Source: Romboutsia faecis (lineage in GTDB: Bacteria; Bacillota; Clostridia; Peptostreptococcales; Peptostreptococcaceae). From it: DNA of 64,000 nucleotides. A model generated the notes under the pieces. The model ran no database searches. It saw nothing but the letters and a program-made list of their open reading frames with translations, and was not told the origin of the DNA. The first letter of the stretch is position 1. The number at the start of each line of letters is the position of its first letter. Position numbers and translations under genes: made by a program. The stretch lies in the NCBI RefSeq assembly GCF_014323405.1, contig NZ_JACRWE010000001.1, positions 186,001 to 250,000 on the forward strand, read 5' to 3'. This document shows, one piece after another, positions 51,659-61,430 of the stretch.

Positions 51659-52489
51659 TTATCTTAATCTTGACATTTCAACTGCATCCATATCATCGAA
51701 TGTTTGGTTTTCTCCACACATTCCCCATATAAATGTATAGTTACTTGTTCCAACACCTGAGTGTATAGACCAGCTTGGAGATATTATTGCTTCTTCATTC
51801 TTTACAACTAAATGTCTAGTTTCCTCTGGTTCACCCATAAAGTGGAATACTCTTGTATCTTCTGCCATATCAAAGTAGAAATAAACTTCCATTCTTCTTT
51901 CATGAGTATGACAAGGCATCGTGTTCCATGCATTACCTTCTTCTAAAATAGTCATCCCCATTAATAATTGACAGCTTTCACATACGTTTGGATGTACGTA
52001 TTGATATATAGTTCTCTTATTTAATGTTGAATTATCTCCTAATCTAACTGGATTAGCTTCATTTATATCTATTTTTACAGTTGGATAGCTTTTATGAGCT
52101 GGAACAGAATTTATATAGAACTTCGCTGGATTTTGTGTATCTTGAGATTTGAACTCTATAGTTTTAGTTCCCATACCTATGTATAAACCATCTTGAGCTT
52201 TTAGTTCATACTCAACACCATCAAGTATTACGCTACCTTTACCTCCTACATTTATAACACCCATTTCTCTTCTTTCTAAGAAATATTTCACACCCATTTC
52301 TTTGCCAGCTTCTAACTTTAGAACTTCTCCTACTGGCATTGCTCCACCAAATATTATTCTGTCTACGTGGCTATATGTTAAATGTATATTATTAGCTTGG
52401 AATATTTCTTCAACCAGATAGTGGTTTCTTAATTCTTCTGTTGTATATTTTTTTGAATCTTGTGGATGATTTGCATATCTTATATTCAT
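51659..52489 (-). CDS. kduI: 5-dehydro-4-deoxy-D-glucuronate isomerase
   Basis: 276 residues, full length. The N-terminus [20 protein letters not shown] and [11 protein letters not shown] are diagnostic, and the cupin zinc site is in [17 protein letters not shown] (His, His, Glu). It isomerises 5-dehydro-4-deoxy-glucuronate, the unstable product of unsaturated glucuronyl hydrolase, to 2,5-diketo-3-deoxygluconate. It is the first gene after the sigma-54 promoter at 52535-52550. Confidence 0.95.
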   Translation of the reverse strand: MNIRYANHPQDSKKYTTEELRNHYLVEEIFQANNIHLTYSHVDRIIFGGAMPVGEVLKLEAGKEMGVKYFLERREMGVINVGGKGSVILDGVEYELKAQDGLYIGMGTKTIEFKSQDTQNPAKFYINSVPAHKSYPTVKIDINEANPVRLGDNSTLNKRTIYQYVHPNVCESCQLLMGMTILEEGNAWNTMPCHTHERRMEVYFYFDMAEDTRVFHFMGEPEETRHLVVKNEEAIISPSWSIHSGVGTSNYTFIWGMCGENQTFDDMDAVEMSRLR

Positions 52490-52534
52490 TACATTACCCC
52501 CTAGTATTATTTTGTTTTATACTTATTTATATAA

Positions 52535-52550
52535 GCAATTTTCATGCCAA
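52535..52550 (-). promoter_or_regulatory. Sigma-54 promoter of kduI-kduD
   Basis: Minus strand TTGGCATGAAAATTGC followed by TTATATAAATAAG: a full -24/-12 element 46 bases upstream of the kduI ATG. Confidence 0.9.
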
Positions 52551-52621
52551 GTTCTGTAAGCACTATAAACATTTACATTTATTATAATTAAATACTGTAA
52601 TTTACATTTTCCAATTTAGAA

Positions 52622-52652
52622 GTGTGACACAAATTCAGATTGAGTGTTACAC
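52622..52652 (-). promoter_or_regulatory. Candidate activator site for kduI: two GTGTNACAC palindromes
   Basis: GTGTGACAC (52622-52630) and GTGTTACAC (52644-52652) are nine-base palindromes centred 22 bases (two helical turns) apart, 100-125 bases upstream of the sigma-54 start and just beyond the stop of the upstream lyase gene. This fits a LevR-type enhancer site. Confidence 0.55.
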
Positions 52653-52656
52653 AACT

Positions 52657-54747
52657 TTAGAATGTTAGTACTTCTCTTATTACAGTATCATTTTTAATTT
52701 TTATTACTCCTGTTCTGCCATAGAAAGGAATATTATCTATTGTATAATTTCTTCTACCCTTTGGTTCTTCACAATGAACGATTACAACAATATAAATAGT
52801 ATCTTCTAAAGTTATTTTTATTGCCTCAGCATACTGTCTGTCTAATATTTCTTTTCTCCAATTTAAAATATCTACATATTCTATACTTTTAATTTCAACC
52901 TCATCATCGATATATATAATTGAATTTAAATTAGTAGTTCCTTCTTTTGTTACTTCTAAGGTGCATTTTTTAGACTTGTAAATACTATTATATTCTTTTG
53001 ATATAACCCCATCTTCTTGACTTATATCTTGTCCACTTATTGGAACAATGTTCAGCTTTCCGTTTTTACCACAATATACTGCTCTATCTTCAAGTATTTT
53101 TAAATTATCTTTTTCAAAATTAAAATATGATTTATATTTATGAGTTCCTTGAGATATAAATTCATCACTCACTATCCATATACTAGGTTCTATATAGATT
53201 AACTTTCTTGTTGTAAATACCCCTAAATCAAAATATCCTAAATGAGAACCTTCTACAAGAGAAGCTGTTTTCTTGAAACTATAATCTCTTTTTATAGGAT
53301 AAGCAACTTTGCTACTTCCCCATGATCCTCTTGATATAGTAAATTCTTTATCATCTACTGTAGTAGTGTTATGGCTTATTGCTCTTTTTAGTAGTTCTCT
53401 ATATTCACAACCTTCTTCGTAGTTGTATCTACCACTATCCACTAAATAGTTCTCGCCTTTATAATTTATATCAAAATGTAAAAGATCAAAATGCCCATGT
53501 CCACTTCCTATTGGCCCACACTTAAAAAATGTATACGTCCCCCCTTCTCCCCATTTATTTCTTAGTATATAATTTCCTGAAGATCCATGAGCAATATTTT
53601 TAAATTTCGGTTCTTCTGGTTTTAAATCTTCAAATATTTTTATACCTTCTATTCCTATATTAAATATAGATTCTAAGTCTAACTCATTAACTAAGTATTT
53701 TAATTGACCGTCATTTAAAACCACAGATGCAAGACCTAATATATCTCTTAAATCCTCCTCATCACTATCACCATAGTTACTTTGGTTGTAATTAGGTTTC
53801 ATAAATGATAATGTTGCATAAGACATTTTTTTAATTTTATCTATTATATAATTTGATAGCTTTATATTATTTTTATTGGCTATAATAGCCACATCTAGCA
53901 TACAATTTAGAATTTCATTATGATACATATATGACTGTTCCCATTGTAGACCATCATCTAAAATTTGTATTTCTAATGCACTTTCTATTATATTTAATGA
54001 ATTTTCTCTTAATTTATTTGATATTTTTAATTCAGGAAAATATGTAGATGCTATAAATACTCCATGTTGCTCTAAAATTACCCAGTTACTTAATAGTCTA
54101 TCCTCTCTTGTAGATTTAGTTATAAATTCCATATGATCGTTTATAGTTATTAAAATTTCTTCTATTAGTGAATCTTTTAAATTTCTATCTTCTATAAAAT
54201 ACTCTAGTGCTTTTATCCAATTTCTACACCTTAAACCAGCTTCTATAGTCCTATAAATTAATTTATTTTCTGTTCCAGTTTGATTTGAAGTATTTATCCA
54301 ACTTTTTATTTGATTATTAAAAGCATCTATGTATTTTTTATCTTTAGTCATTAAATAGCTCTGGCCATATGTTATAAAATATCTATGTCTATTTAGCATA
54401 TAAGTCCATTCAGGATCATTGAAAGGTATTGTATCCCATATTATGTCATACTCAAATATATATGGGGTTTTGCACCTCTCCATATCCCACTTCATGTCAT
54501 AAATTATTTTTTTATTAGCAAAATTATTAGCCATATCTAGTATAGACTTAAGTTCTTCATATTTATTTAACTTTATGTAGTCTACTAATGGCTCTTTGTC
54601 TCCTATAAATCCTTTTATATGCTTTCTGTTTCTAAAGTAATTTATTAACTCCTTTCTTGCCAAATCAATATTTTCTTCTTCATAGTTTTTCTTTACACTT
54701 TCAAGCCCTTTATAATTTAAATCTATAATATCAAATATCTCCTTCAT
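52657..54747 (-). CDS. Heparinase II/III-family protein (polysaccharide/oligosaccharide lyase)
   Basis: About 696 residues with no signal peptide. The N-terminal 350 residues form the alpha-toroid (WDTIPFNDPEWTYMLNRHRY is the family segment). The C-terminal beta-sandwich part begins near HGSSGNYILRN and holds the catalytic-like GSGHGHFDLLHFDI and YLVDSGRYNY. It is probably an intracellular lyase acting on imported glycosaminoglycan oligosaccharides. TTAGGAGGAAGA before the ATG at 54747 (MKEIFDIIDLNY) sets the start. It lies 32-50 bases after the GH88 gene. Confidence 0.85.
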   Translation of the reverse strand: MKEIFDIIDLNYKGLESVKKNYEEENIDLARKELINYFRNRKHIKGFIGDKEPLVDYIKLNKYEELKSILDMANNFANKKIIYDMKWDMERCKTPYIFEYDIIWDTIPFNDPEWTYMLNRHRYFITYGQSYLMTKDKKYIDAFNNQIKSWINTSNQTGTENKLIYRTIEAGLRCRNWIKALEYFIEDRNLKDSLIEEILITINDHMEFITKSTREDRLLSNWVILEQHGVFIASTYFPELKISNKLRENSLNIIESALEIQILDDGLQWEQSYMYHNEILNCMLDVAIIANKNNIKLSNYIIDKIKKMSYATLSFMKPNYNQSNYGDSDEEDLRDILGLASVVLNDGQLKYLVNELDLESIFNIGIEGIKIFEDLKPEEPKFKNIAHGSSGNYILRNKWGEGGTYTFFKCGPIGSGHGHFDLLHFDINYKGENYLVDSGRYNYEEGCEYRELLKRAISHNTTTVDDKEFTISRGSWGSSKVAYPIKRDYSFKKTASLVEGSHLGYFDLGVFTTRKLIYIEPSIWIVSDEFISQGTHKYKSYFNFEKDNLKILEDRAVYCGKNGKLNIVPISGQDISQEDGVISKEYNSIYKSKKCTLEVTKEGTTNLNSIIYIDDEVEIKSIEYVDILNWRKEILDRQYAEAIKITLEDTIYIVVIVHCEEPKGRRNYTIDNIPFYGRTGVIKIKNDTVIREVLTF

Positions 54748-54796
54748 TCTTCCTCCTAATAACAAACCGCTATATATAAATATAGCGGTTATCTTA

Positions 54797-55981
54797 TTAC
54801 CAATATAAGTTCCAATCTTTGTATAATCTCATTAATGCTTCCATGTAGTAATAGTCTCCCCAAAGATTTCCTTCATCAATTCCTTTATTATGTTGCCAAG
54901 AATATACTCCATGTAATAATATACAGTTTGCATTTGCTTCATCTTTACTTGTATAATTTTCTATTAAATTTCTTAAAGTTTGATGAGCTACATTTATATA
55001 TATTTCTTTTTCTTCACATTCATCCATGTATTTGTTCATTTCTAAAACTCCACAAACAACTATTGCAGCTGATGATGAGTCTCTTGGTTCATTATCTTTT
55101 TCTGTAAATACTAAATCCCAATAGCATATTAAATCTTCTGGAAGTCTATTTAAGTAATAATTTAAAACCCTTTTATATATATATTTACACTCTTTCACTT
55201 TATTATATCTATAATTGTATGGCATACCACATATAGCCCAAGCCTGGCCTCTAGCCCAGCTAGATTCATCTGAATAACCTTGATGTGTAACACCTTTTAT
55301 CGGTTGCTTTGTATCTACATCAAAATAATATGTATGGTATGATGACCCATCTTCTCTTATTAAATTATTTATAGCTGTATTAAAATGGCTATTAGCTGCT
55401 ATTTTAAATTTTTCATCTCCAGTTTCTTCATATGCCCAATAAAGAAGTGGTAAATTTAATAAGCAATCTATTATTAATCTATATTCCTTAGGATCACCCT
55501 TTACTCCCCATGCTTGTATAAACTTTCCTTCTTCATCATATCTCTCTAATAATTTGTACGCTGCTTTTATAGATATTTCCTTGCATCTTTCATCTTTTGT
55601 TACCTTATATCCTGCAACTGTAGATAGTGAATATAAAAATCCTATGTCGTGATGATCAAGCACAAAGTATTCTTCTAATCTTTTTTCAAAACTATCTATT
55701 TGAACATCTAATACTTTTTTATACTTTTCATCATTTGTATATTCATAAGCTAACCAAAGCATACCTGTCCAAAATCCATTTGTCCAGTCATCATTCTTTT
55801 TCGTTCTATAAACATTATTTGTTGTACAAGCACTTGGAAAGTTCTCTGTATATAAATCTAAATTTTCATCTATTTTCTTTATAACAAAATCTAATGCATC
55901 TTTGACTTCTTCTTTACTTAAAAACAAAACATCTTTTACATTATCTTTTATTTTTATTTCTTCTAATGCTATTGAATTCAT
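54797..55981 (-). CDS. Unsaturated glucuronyl hydrolase (GH88)
   Basis: 394 residues, (alpha/alpha)6 barrel pattern. NDDWTNGFWTGMLW-type segment (around residue 60), HHDIGFLYSLS, GVTHQGYSDESSWARGQAW and the acid residue region EPRDSSSAAIVVCG are typical. It removes the 4,5-unsaturated uronate from disaccharides made by hyaluronate or chondroitin lyases. It is cytosolic (no signal peptide). It follows PTS IIB by about 60 bases in the operon. Confidence 0.95.
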   Translation of the reverse strand: MNSIALEEIKIKDNVKDVLFLSKEEVKDALDFVIKKIDENLDLYTENFPSACTTNNVYRTKKNDDWTNGFWTGMLWLAYEYTNDEKYKKVLDVQIDSFEKRLEEYFVLDHHDIGFLYSLSTVAGYKVTKDERCKEISIKAAYKLLERYDEEGKFIQAWGVKGDPKEYRLIIDCLLNLPLLYWAYEETGDEKFKIAANSHFNTAINNLIREDGSSYHTYYFDVDTKQPIKGVTHQGYSDESSWARGQAWAICGMPYNYRYNKVKECKYIYKRVLNYYLNRLPEDLICYWDLVFTEKDNEPRDSSSAAIVVCGVLEMNKYMDECEEKEIYINVAHQTLRNLIENYTSKDEANANCILLHGVYSWQHNKGIDEGNLWGDYYYMEALMRLYKDWNLYW

Positions 55982-56043
55982 AATAAGCCCCCTAGTAATT
56001 ATTTATAAATATAGGAGTCCTAAAAGGACTCCTTTATTTAATC

Positions 56044-56535
56044 TTATAACCCAGCTTCTTCTAAGAATTTAACTAATAAAGTATCTGGCTCATCTGGAAC
56101 CATTCTAGCTGTTAAATTTACACCCTTTTCCATAAGAGTTTTAAATGCACTTACTTCTTCATCTGTAACACTTATAGATTTTTTTATTTGAACTGTATTA
56201 TCACGCTTTGCCATATTTCCAACATTTATATCAGTTATCTCTAATCCTTTATTCATTAGATCTAATGCATCCATAGGATTTTTTAATACTATTAAAACTT
56301 TTTGATTAGCATATTTTCCTGCTAATATGTTCTTAGCTGCTGTATCTTTACTTATTATAGATGTTGCTATACCTGGAGGTGCAACCATTCTTAATATACT
56401 TTTTTGCATTTCATCAGCTGCAACTTCATCATTAGCTACCATTATTCTAGTTGCTCCAAGTCCAGTTGACCATCTTGTTGCAACTTGTCCATGAATTAAT
56501 CTATCATCTATTCTTATATGTACTATACCCTTCAT
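56044..56535 (-). CDS. PTS mannose-family IIB component
   Basis: About 163 residues. The phosphorylated His is in HIRIDDRLIHGQVATRW, the family's exact signature, followed by ATRIMVANDEVA. It receives phosphate from IIA and passes it to the sugar entering through IIC/IID. GGGAG before the ATG at 56535 (MKGIVHIRID) sets the start. Of the AgaV-like subgroup that accompanies glycosaminoglycan genes. Confidence 0.93.
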   Translation of the reverse strand: MKGIVHIRIDDRLIHGQVATRWSTGLGATRIMVANDEVAADEMQKSILRMVAPPGIATSIISKDTAAKNILAGKYANQKVLIVLKNPMDALDLMNKGLEITDINVGNMAKRDNTVQIKKSISVTDEEVSAFKTLMEKGVNLTARMVPDEPDTLLVKFLEEAGL

Positions 56536-56567
56536 AATAAATTCTCCCAATCATCTTATATTTTTTA

Positions 56568-57362
56568 TTAAGCAAGTATTTTTAAGTTATATAATACTAT
56601 ACCTAATCCCATTAATATGAATATCGCCTTTGTAGAAGTCATTTTTTTTCTACCTAATAACCAATAAGTGAATCCAACTATAGCAACTGGAGCTAAGCCT
56701 GGCATTATTTTATCTGCTATTTCTTGAAGACTAAATAATACTTCTCCATTTTGCCATTCTAGTGCAAACTTAGCATTTAATACACTTGGTACTAACGCTC
56801 CTACTACTGTTATACCTAGTATATTCGCAGCTTCTGTTAAATTCTTTAATAATCCTCCAATACTACCAACTAACATACTTCCTTTTTCATAACCTAATGT
56901 CATAAATTTATTCATACAGAATAATCTTAATATATTAAATGCTATCCATAAGAATATACCTATTGGTTGTCCTTCTAATGCCATATAAGCTGCTATTGAA
57001 CCTATTACTGTATTAGGTAAAACAACGAATAAAGTATCTCCAACACCTGCTAGTGGTCCCATTAAACCAGTTTTTATCGCAGTTACTGCTTCTCTAGCTT
57101 CTGGTCCTTTTTCTTCTAACGCTAATGCTGCTCCTACTATAGCCGATCCAGTAGAGGCATTAGTATTAAAGAATTGCATATTATGTTGAACTGCTTCTTT
57201 TAATCCATTCTCATCATCTTTATATATCTTTTTTAATGCAGGTATCATCGCATAACAGAATCCTAACCCTTGCATTTTTTCATAATTCCAACAAGTATGT
57301 ACTCCAAATAACCATCTTCTAAAAACAGATTTCATTGTTTTTTTATCTACTTTATTACTCAT
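56568..57362 (-). CDS. PTS mannose-family IID component
   Basis: About 264 residues. SVFRRWLFGVHTCWNYEKMQGLGFCYAMIP and the FFNTNAS segment are invariant IID features; there is one C-terminal membrane region. With IIC it forms the membrane channel. The ATG at 57362 (MSNKVDKK) overlaps the IIC stop by 8 bases and follows GGAGGAGATG, so the two are coupled. Confidence 0.93.
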   Translation of the reverse strand: MSNKVDKKTMKSVFRRWLFGVHTCWNYEKMQGLGFCYAMIPALKKIYKDDENGLKEAVQHNMQFFNTNASTGSAIVGAALALEEKGPEAREAVTAIKTGLMGPLAGVGDTLFVVLPNTVIGSIAAYMALEGQPIGIFLWIAFNILRLFCMNKFMTLGYEKGSMLVGSIGGLLKNLTEAANILGITVVGALVPSVLNAKFALEWQNGEVLFSLQEIADKIMPGLAPVAIVGFTYWLLGRKKMTSTKAIFILMGLGIVLYNLKILA

Positions 57363-58128
57363 CTTCATCATCTCCTCCACCTACAAATGCAACACTAGTT
57401 TCTTTTCTTCTTTCAAATGTTAATATTGCTAACGCTAAACCTACAAATGATATTCCTAACATAGGTACATTTAAGTATGCAGCTAATACGAATCCTATAA
57501 ATAAGTAAGCAGCATATTTTTTTATTGATAAGTACTTTAATAATATTGCTATACCTAATGCTGGTATTATTCCACCTGCAGTTTTTAATCCTCCCATTAA
57601 CCACATAGGAACATTATCCACTATCATTTGAACTAAGTCTGATCCAAAGTATAAACCTATTGCCACTGGTATTGCTCTTGATAAGGCCCATGGTATTAGT
57701 CCTAGAAGATTCATTCTTTCTATCATTTCTATATTACCTTCTTTAGCATACTTATCTGCTTTTTGTTGGAAGAAAGTATTTGAGAATCTTGCTAATATAT
57801 CTAATTGAGTTAATAATAAAGCTACTGGTATACCTAGACTTATACCAAATTCTCCCCCTTGTCCTGACATTATTGCAAATGCAGCTCCTAGTATTGCTCC
57901 ACTTGTATAATCCGGTATTACAGCTCCACCAAAGTTTCCTACTCCCAGTGATAGAAGGTTTAAAGTACCCCCTACAAAAAGACCTGTTGTCATATCTCCC
58001 ATCAATAAACCTGCTATCCCTCCAGCAACTGCTGGCTTAGCAAATCCAAATCCTGTGTTAAGACCATCATATTGTGCTATAACAGCAAACAGTGTTACAG
58101 CAATTATTTGCCATATTTCGATTTCCAT
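57355..58128 (-). CDS. PTS mannose-family IIC component
   Basis: 257 residues with about seven membrane helices. IIC features are IAQYDGLNTGFGFAKPAVAGGIAGLLMGD and LNLLSLGVGNFGGAVIPDYTSGAILG (read in pieces). The tail GGGDDEDE is acidic. It is the substrate channel of the transporter, 11 bases after IIA. Confidence 0.93.
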   Translation of the reverse strand: MEIEIWQIIAVTLFAVIAQYDGLNTGFGFAKPAVAGGIAGLLMGDMTTGLFVGGTLNLLSLGVGNFGGAVIPDYTSGAILGAAFAIMSGQGGEFGISLGIPVALLLTQLDILARFSNTFFQQKADKYAKEGNIEMIERMNLLGLIPWALSRAIPVAIGLYFGSDLVQMIVDNVPMWLMGGLKTAGGIIPALGIAILLKYLSIKKYAAYLFIGFVLAAYLNVPMLGISFVGLALAILTFERRKETSVAFVGGGDDEDE

Positions 58129-58139
58129 TTAGCTTCCCC

Positions 58140-58556
58140 CTAGTCATTAAGTTCTAATTCTTTATTTTTATTTATAATCCCTTGTATTATAGAGTCTTTT
58201 GTTGATGATACTATGTTCTCTACAACTTCATCTATATTGTTACTTCTATTCATAACAGCCTCTATAACCATTTGTAAATTTGCACCTGATACAACTCTCA
58301 CATTTTCATATTGTTGAGACTTAATCATGGATTGATTAAATGGAGTTCCTCCAAAAATATCCGCTAAGATCAATAATCCCTCACTAGTTTTTGTAAGAAA
58401 TTCTACTTTTTCATCTAATTTTTTAGAAAATACTTCTATACCACTTTCATCTAAAATTATATAGTCCACTCCATCTGCATCTCCTAATATCATTTCAGTA
58501 GCATCTAATAATCCTTTACTTAGTCCACTGTGGCTAACTAATAAAACTTTATACAT
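58140..58556 (-). CDS. PTS mannose-family IIA component
   Basis: 138 residues. The phosphorylated His is in LLVSHSGLSKGLLDAT (His 9), and DIFGGTPFNQSM is the second family motif. It takes phosphate from HPr. It is the first gene of the PTS-GH88-heparinase operon, immediately downstream of a sigma-54 promoter. Such PTS operons carry unsaturated hyaluronan or chondroitin disaccharides in streptococci. Confidence 0.92.
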   Translation of the reverse strand: MYKVLLVSHSGLSKGLLDATEMILGDADGVDYIILDESGIEVFSKKLDEKVEFLTKTSEGLLILADIFGGTPFNQSMIKSQQYENVRVVSGANLQMVIEAVMNRSNNIDEVVENIVSSTKDSIIQGIINKNKELELND

Positions 58557-58587
58557 TATGTGTCACCTCCTATACTATATTTATATA

Positions 58588-58603
58588 GCAAGTTGTATGC
58601 CAA
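58588..58603 (-). promoter_or_regulatory. Sigma-54 promoter of the PTS operon
   Basis: Minus strand TTGGCATACAACTTGC followed by TATATAAATATAG: complete -24/-12 element, 32 bases upstream of the IIA ATG. Confidence 0.92.
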
Positions 58604-58616
58604 CTTTGTGTAATAT

Positions 58617-61322
58617 CTATTTTATATTTATACGAGCCTGTATCATCTCATATATAATAACGATTTCCCCCAATGGCAATGACACCCTATACTCTTTTAA
58701 TATGTCTTCAAATATTTCTTGTGACACCTTAAAGAATTCACTATGACACTCCATAAATTTATTCTCATTTGGATGTGACTTTATCTCATCTCTTAAAACT
58801 AAACGCTCCATCATAACACTTATATGAATAAATAATACTAATTTTAAATCATTTGGAAACTTCGTATTTAATTCATATTCGTATTTATAAACAATTTTTT
58901 CAACTTCTTCTATTACTTTATTAGGATTAAGTATTGTAAGCTGATTTAATATATTTTGTAATGAGAATAATTTTAATATATCATTCTTTATATCTCCTAT
59001 ACTTTTTTCTTTAACTACTCCACTAAGTGCTTTCTCTATTTTTTCTTCTCCCTCATTATTAATAAGATTTTGCATCTCAATTACCGGTACATCATCCCTA
59101 TCTATTCCAGCCGTAGCTATTATAAGTTTTACATCGTACTGCTTAAATATTTTATTTTCATTATCCTGATACTTTATAGAATTATAATCTTGTGTTATTA
59201 CCTCTATATCTGCATCCCCTACACATTTTGTCATTATCTCTTTTAGCTTTTCTGCAGTTCCTATTCCTGAAATACATGATACTATTATGGCTTTCTTTCT
59301 ATTTTCAGATTTATAATACTTATACTCAGTTTTGTTATTTTTAGATGCTTCAATTACTATTGATTCTATTTCTTCTTTGTTTATAATTTTATTTGCAACA
59401 TCTAATGCTAATTGAGTAGATATATTATTAATTATTGCTAGATCACCTTTTACTACACTTTTCAACTCTTTATATATATCTCTTAATGACCCCATATCAA
59501 CTAGTATTATTGTTCCTTTTTTAGTATCAACATTTTGAAGATATCCTCTTATTTTTTTCACCACAGTTGAAACCGGTGTATCCATCGGCATATCAAAAGA
59601 TTCGAAGACAAAACTCTCAAGTACTGTATTAGCAACCGATGCTATACTACTTGCAGTAGAAAACCCATGAGCTACTATAATAGCATTACATCTCTTACTT
59701 TCATTTATACAAAAACAATTTATATATAATGATAGATATAATCTTAATATATTTTTATTTTCATAGTCTAAATTTTCTTCTATAATAGAAGCTATCTTAT
59801 TTCCTATTATATAACTTTGAGGAATTTTATTTTTTAAAATTTCATCACACTTTTTATATTCACTTAGTGTCATATAATCTGAATATTTCATATCCTTTAG
59901 TATCATAATAGAAGATGACATTAGCTTAGTTGTACTTCCATTACATTTTATACCGTAATTCTTTCTTATGTATTCTAATGCATTTTTCACTATTTTTTCT
60001 GTAAATTCATATGTAATTATATCTGATTGAATCTTTGTTTTATTAAATGCTACGTCATTTAATATTTTATTCATGTTAAGTGTAGTAAGCTTTTTAAATT
60101 TCTCATCATCCATTTCACATTTATTAGCCATATTAATAATCTGATGAATATTTTTTAATGACTCTTCTATTATTGGATTTTCATCAATATTTTTCATAAT
60201 TACTTTTTTGTATTTTTCTTCTTTTCTTATAATATGTAAGTTTTCATGATATACGTTTTTTTCTACTTTTATAACATTTTTAAAGTTGTTAGCTATATCT
60301 TGAGTATTTATATGAAGTATATCGTCATCTAATTTATTTCTATATGAATTGGCGCAACTACTAATAATAATATTTTTTAATAATCCTATATTTCCCTTAC
60401 CTTTTATAGATAGTAATGCATTAACCATACTTTTATTTACAATTAAATCTTTTCCTAACTTATTAGCTTCTTTTAAGTAAAAACTGTATATTAAATTTAA
60501 TCGTTCTGATATGCTTCTTTTTTCTAAGCTCGGTATATCTACAAAAATAGGTATCCTTCTTCTAAATGTATCTAATAATACTTCATCTAAATTTTCAGTC
60601 GTAGCAAATATAAATCTTACATTTGCTCTTCTCCATTTATCAGTTTCACCTATTCTTCTAAACTTACCTTGATCTAAAAATAAGAACAGTTTTTCTTGTC
60701 CTTCATTACCAAGCCTATGAACTTCATCTAAAAATAAATATCCTCCATTAGCAGATTCTATAAGACCTGGTCTATCTTTATCTGCTCCTGTAAATGCACC
60801 TTTTTTATATCCAAATAGGTTTGCTGATAATAATTCTGGATTATTCGCATAATCTGCACAGTTAAATGTTACTATTGGTGCTTTTTCATCAATACATTCT
60901 TTATATATTGCATATTTATGAATTAATGATGCTATATAACTTTTTCCAACGCCACTTTCACCAGTAAGAGTTATTGGTAAGCCGTGCTTTGGATATATAG
61001 CAGCTGCTTTACATTGATCTACCTGTTCTTTTAGACTTCCATCAAATCCTATAAGCTCATTAAATGGGTCTTTATCTTCCTTCTTTTCTTCATCTATTTC
61101 TATATTGTTTATTATTTCGGTATCCCAAAAATAAACTGGTCTTGTATTAGTCTTAATAGCAACTCCTGATTTGCAAAGTTCATTTAGGTAGTGACTAACT
61201 ACGTTTCTTTGTAGCCCAAGTGCTTCAGCTATTTCATTTGCAATAACACCTGCTCCATTTTCTTTAAGTTTAATCTCTGTATAATATTTTAGTTTCTGTT
61301 GAATCTTCTCCCTATTCGTCAT
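58617..61322 (-). CDS. LevR-type sigma-54 activator with PRD and PTS-like domains
   Basis: 901 residues. A winged helix (about 1-70, NEIAEALGLQRNVVSHYLNEL) is followed by an AAA+ domain (about 85-330; GESGVGKS, FGYKKGAFTGA, GGYLFLDEVHRLG), a PRD-like helical domain (about 460-560), an EIIA-mannose-like domain with phospho-His in IIVAHGFSTAS, an EIIB-like segment with Cys in IVSCISGIGTAEKL and a second PRD (about 810-901). PTS phosphorylation sets its activity, so it should switch on the PTS operon and kduI when the disaccharide is transported. Its stop lies 14 bases before the sigma-54 promoter it is thought to activate. Confidence 0.94.
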   Translation of the reverse strand: MTNREKIQQKLKYYTEIKLKENGAGVIANEIAEALGLQRNVVSHYLNELCKSGVAIKTNTRPVYFWDTEIINNIEIDEEKKEDKDPFNELIGFDGSLKEQVDQCKAAAIYPKHGLPITLTGESGVGKSYIASLIHKYAIYKECIDEKAPIVTFNCADYANNPELLSANLFGYKKGAFTGADKDRPGLIESANGGYLFLDEVHRLGNEGQEKLFLFLDQGKFRRIGETDKWRRANVRFIFATTENLDEVLLDTFRRRIPIFVDIPSLEKRSISERLNLIYSFYLKEANKLGKDLIVNKSMVNALLSIKGKGNIGLLKNIIISSCANSYRNKLDDDILHINTQDIANNFKNVIKVEKNVYHENLHIIRKEEKYKKVIMKNIDENPIIEESLKNIHQIINMANKCEMDDEKFKKLTTLNMNKILNDVAFNKTKIQSDIITYEFTEKIVKNALEYIRKNYGIKCNGSTTKLMSSSIMILKDMKYSDYMTLSEYKKCDEILKNKIPQSYIIGNKIASIIEENLDYENKNILRLYLSLYINCFCINESKRCNAIIVAHGFSTASSIASVANTVLESFVFESFDMPMDTPVSTVVKKIRGYLQNVDTKKGTIILVDMGSLRDIYKELKSVVKGDLAIINNISTQLALDVANKIINKEEIESIVIEASKNNKTEYKYYKSENRKKAIIVSCISGIGTAEKLKEIMTKCVGDADIEVITQDYNSIKYQDNENKIFKQYDVKLIIATAGIDRDDVPVIEMQNLINNEGEEKIEKALSGVVKEKSIGDIKNDILKLFSLQNILNQLTILNPNKVIEEVEKIVYKYEYELNTKFPNDLKLVLFIHISVMMERLVLRDEIKSHPNENKFMECHSEFFKVSQEIFEDILKEYRVSLPLGEIVIIYEMIQARINIK
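58680..58749 (-). promoter_or_regulatory. Candidate LevR-like activator sites inside the regulator's 3' end
   Basis: TTGTGACAC (58719-58727) and CTATGACAC (58741-58749) resemble the kduI sites and are again 22 bases apart; a third TGACAC is at 58680-58685. They lie 105-170 bases upstream of the PTS sigma-54 start but within coding sequence, so chance cannot be excluded. Confidence 0.35.
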
Positions 61323-61390
61323 TTTCCCTATTTTTTCTCCTTTTTATATTTTCGCATTTATTATATCATATTTTATATATTTTATATTTT

Positions 61391-61430
61391 AAAAAAGAAA
61401 GTCTAAATTATTTTAGACTCTCTTTTTTTA
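61391..61430 (-). terminator. Terminator of the hyaluronate lyase gene
   Basis: AAAGAAAGTCTAAA pairs with TTTAGACTCTCTTT, followed by a T run on the minus strand. Confidence 0.85.
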
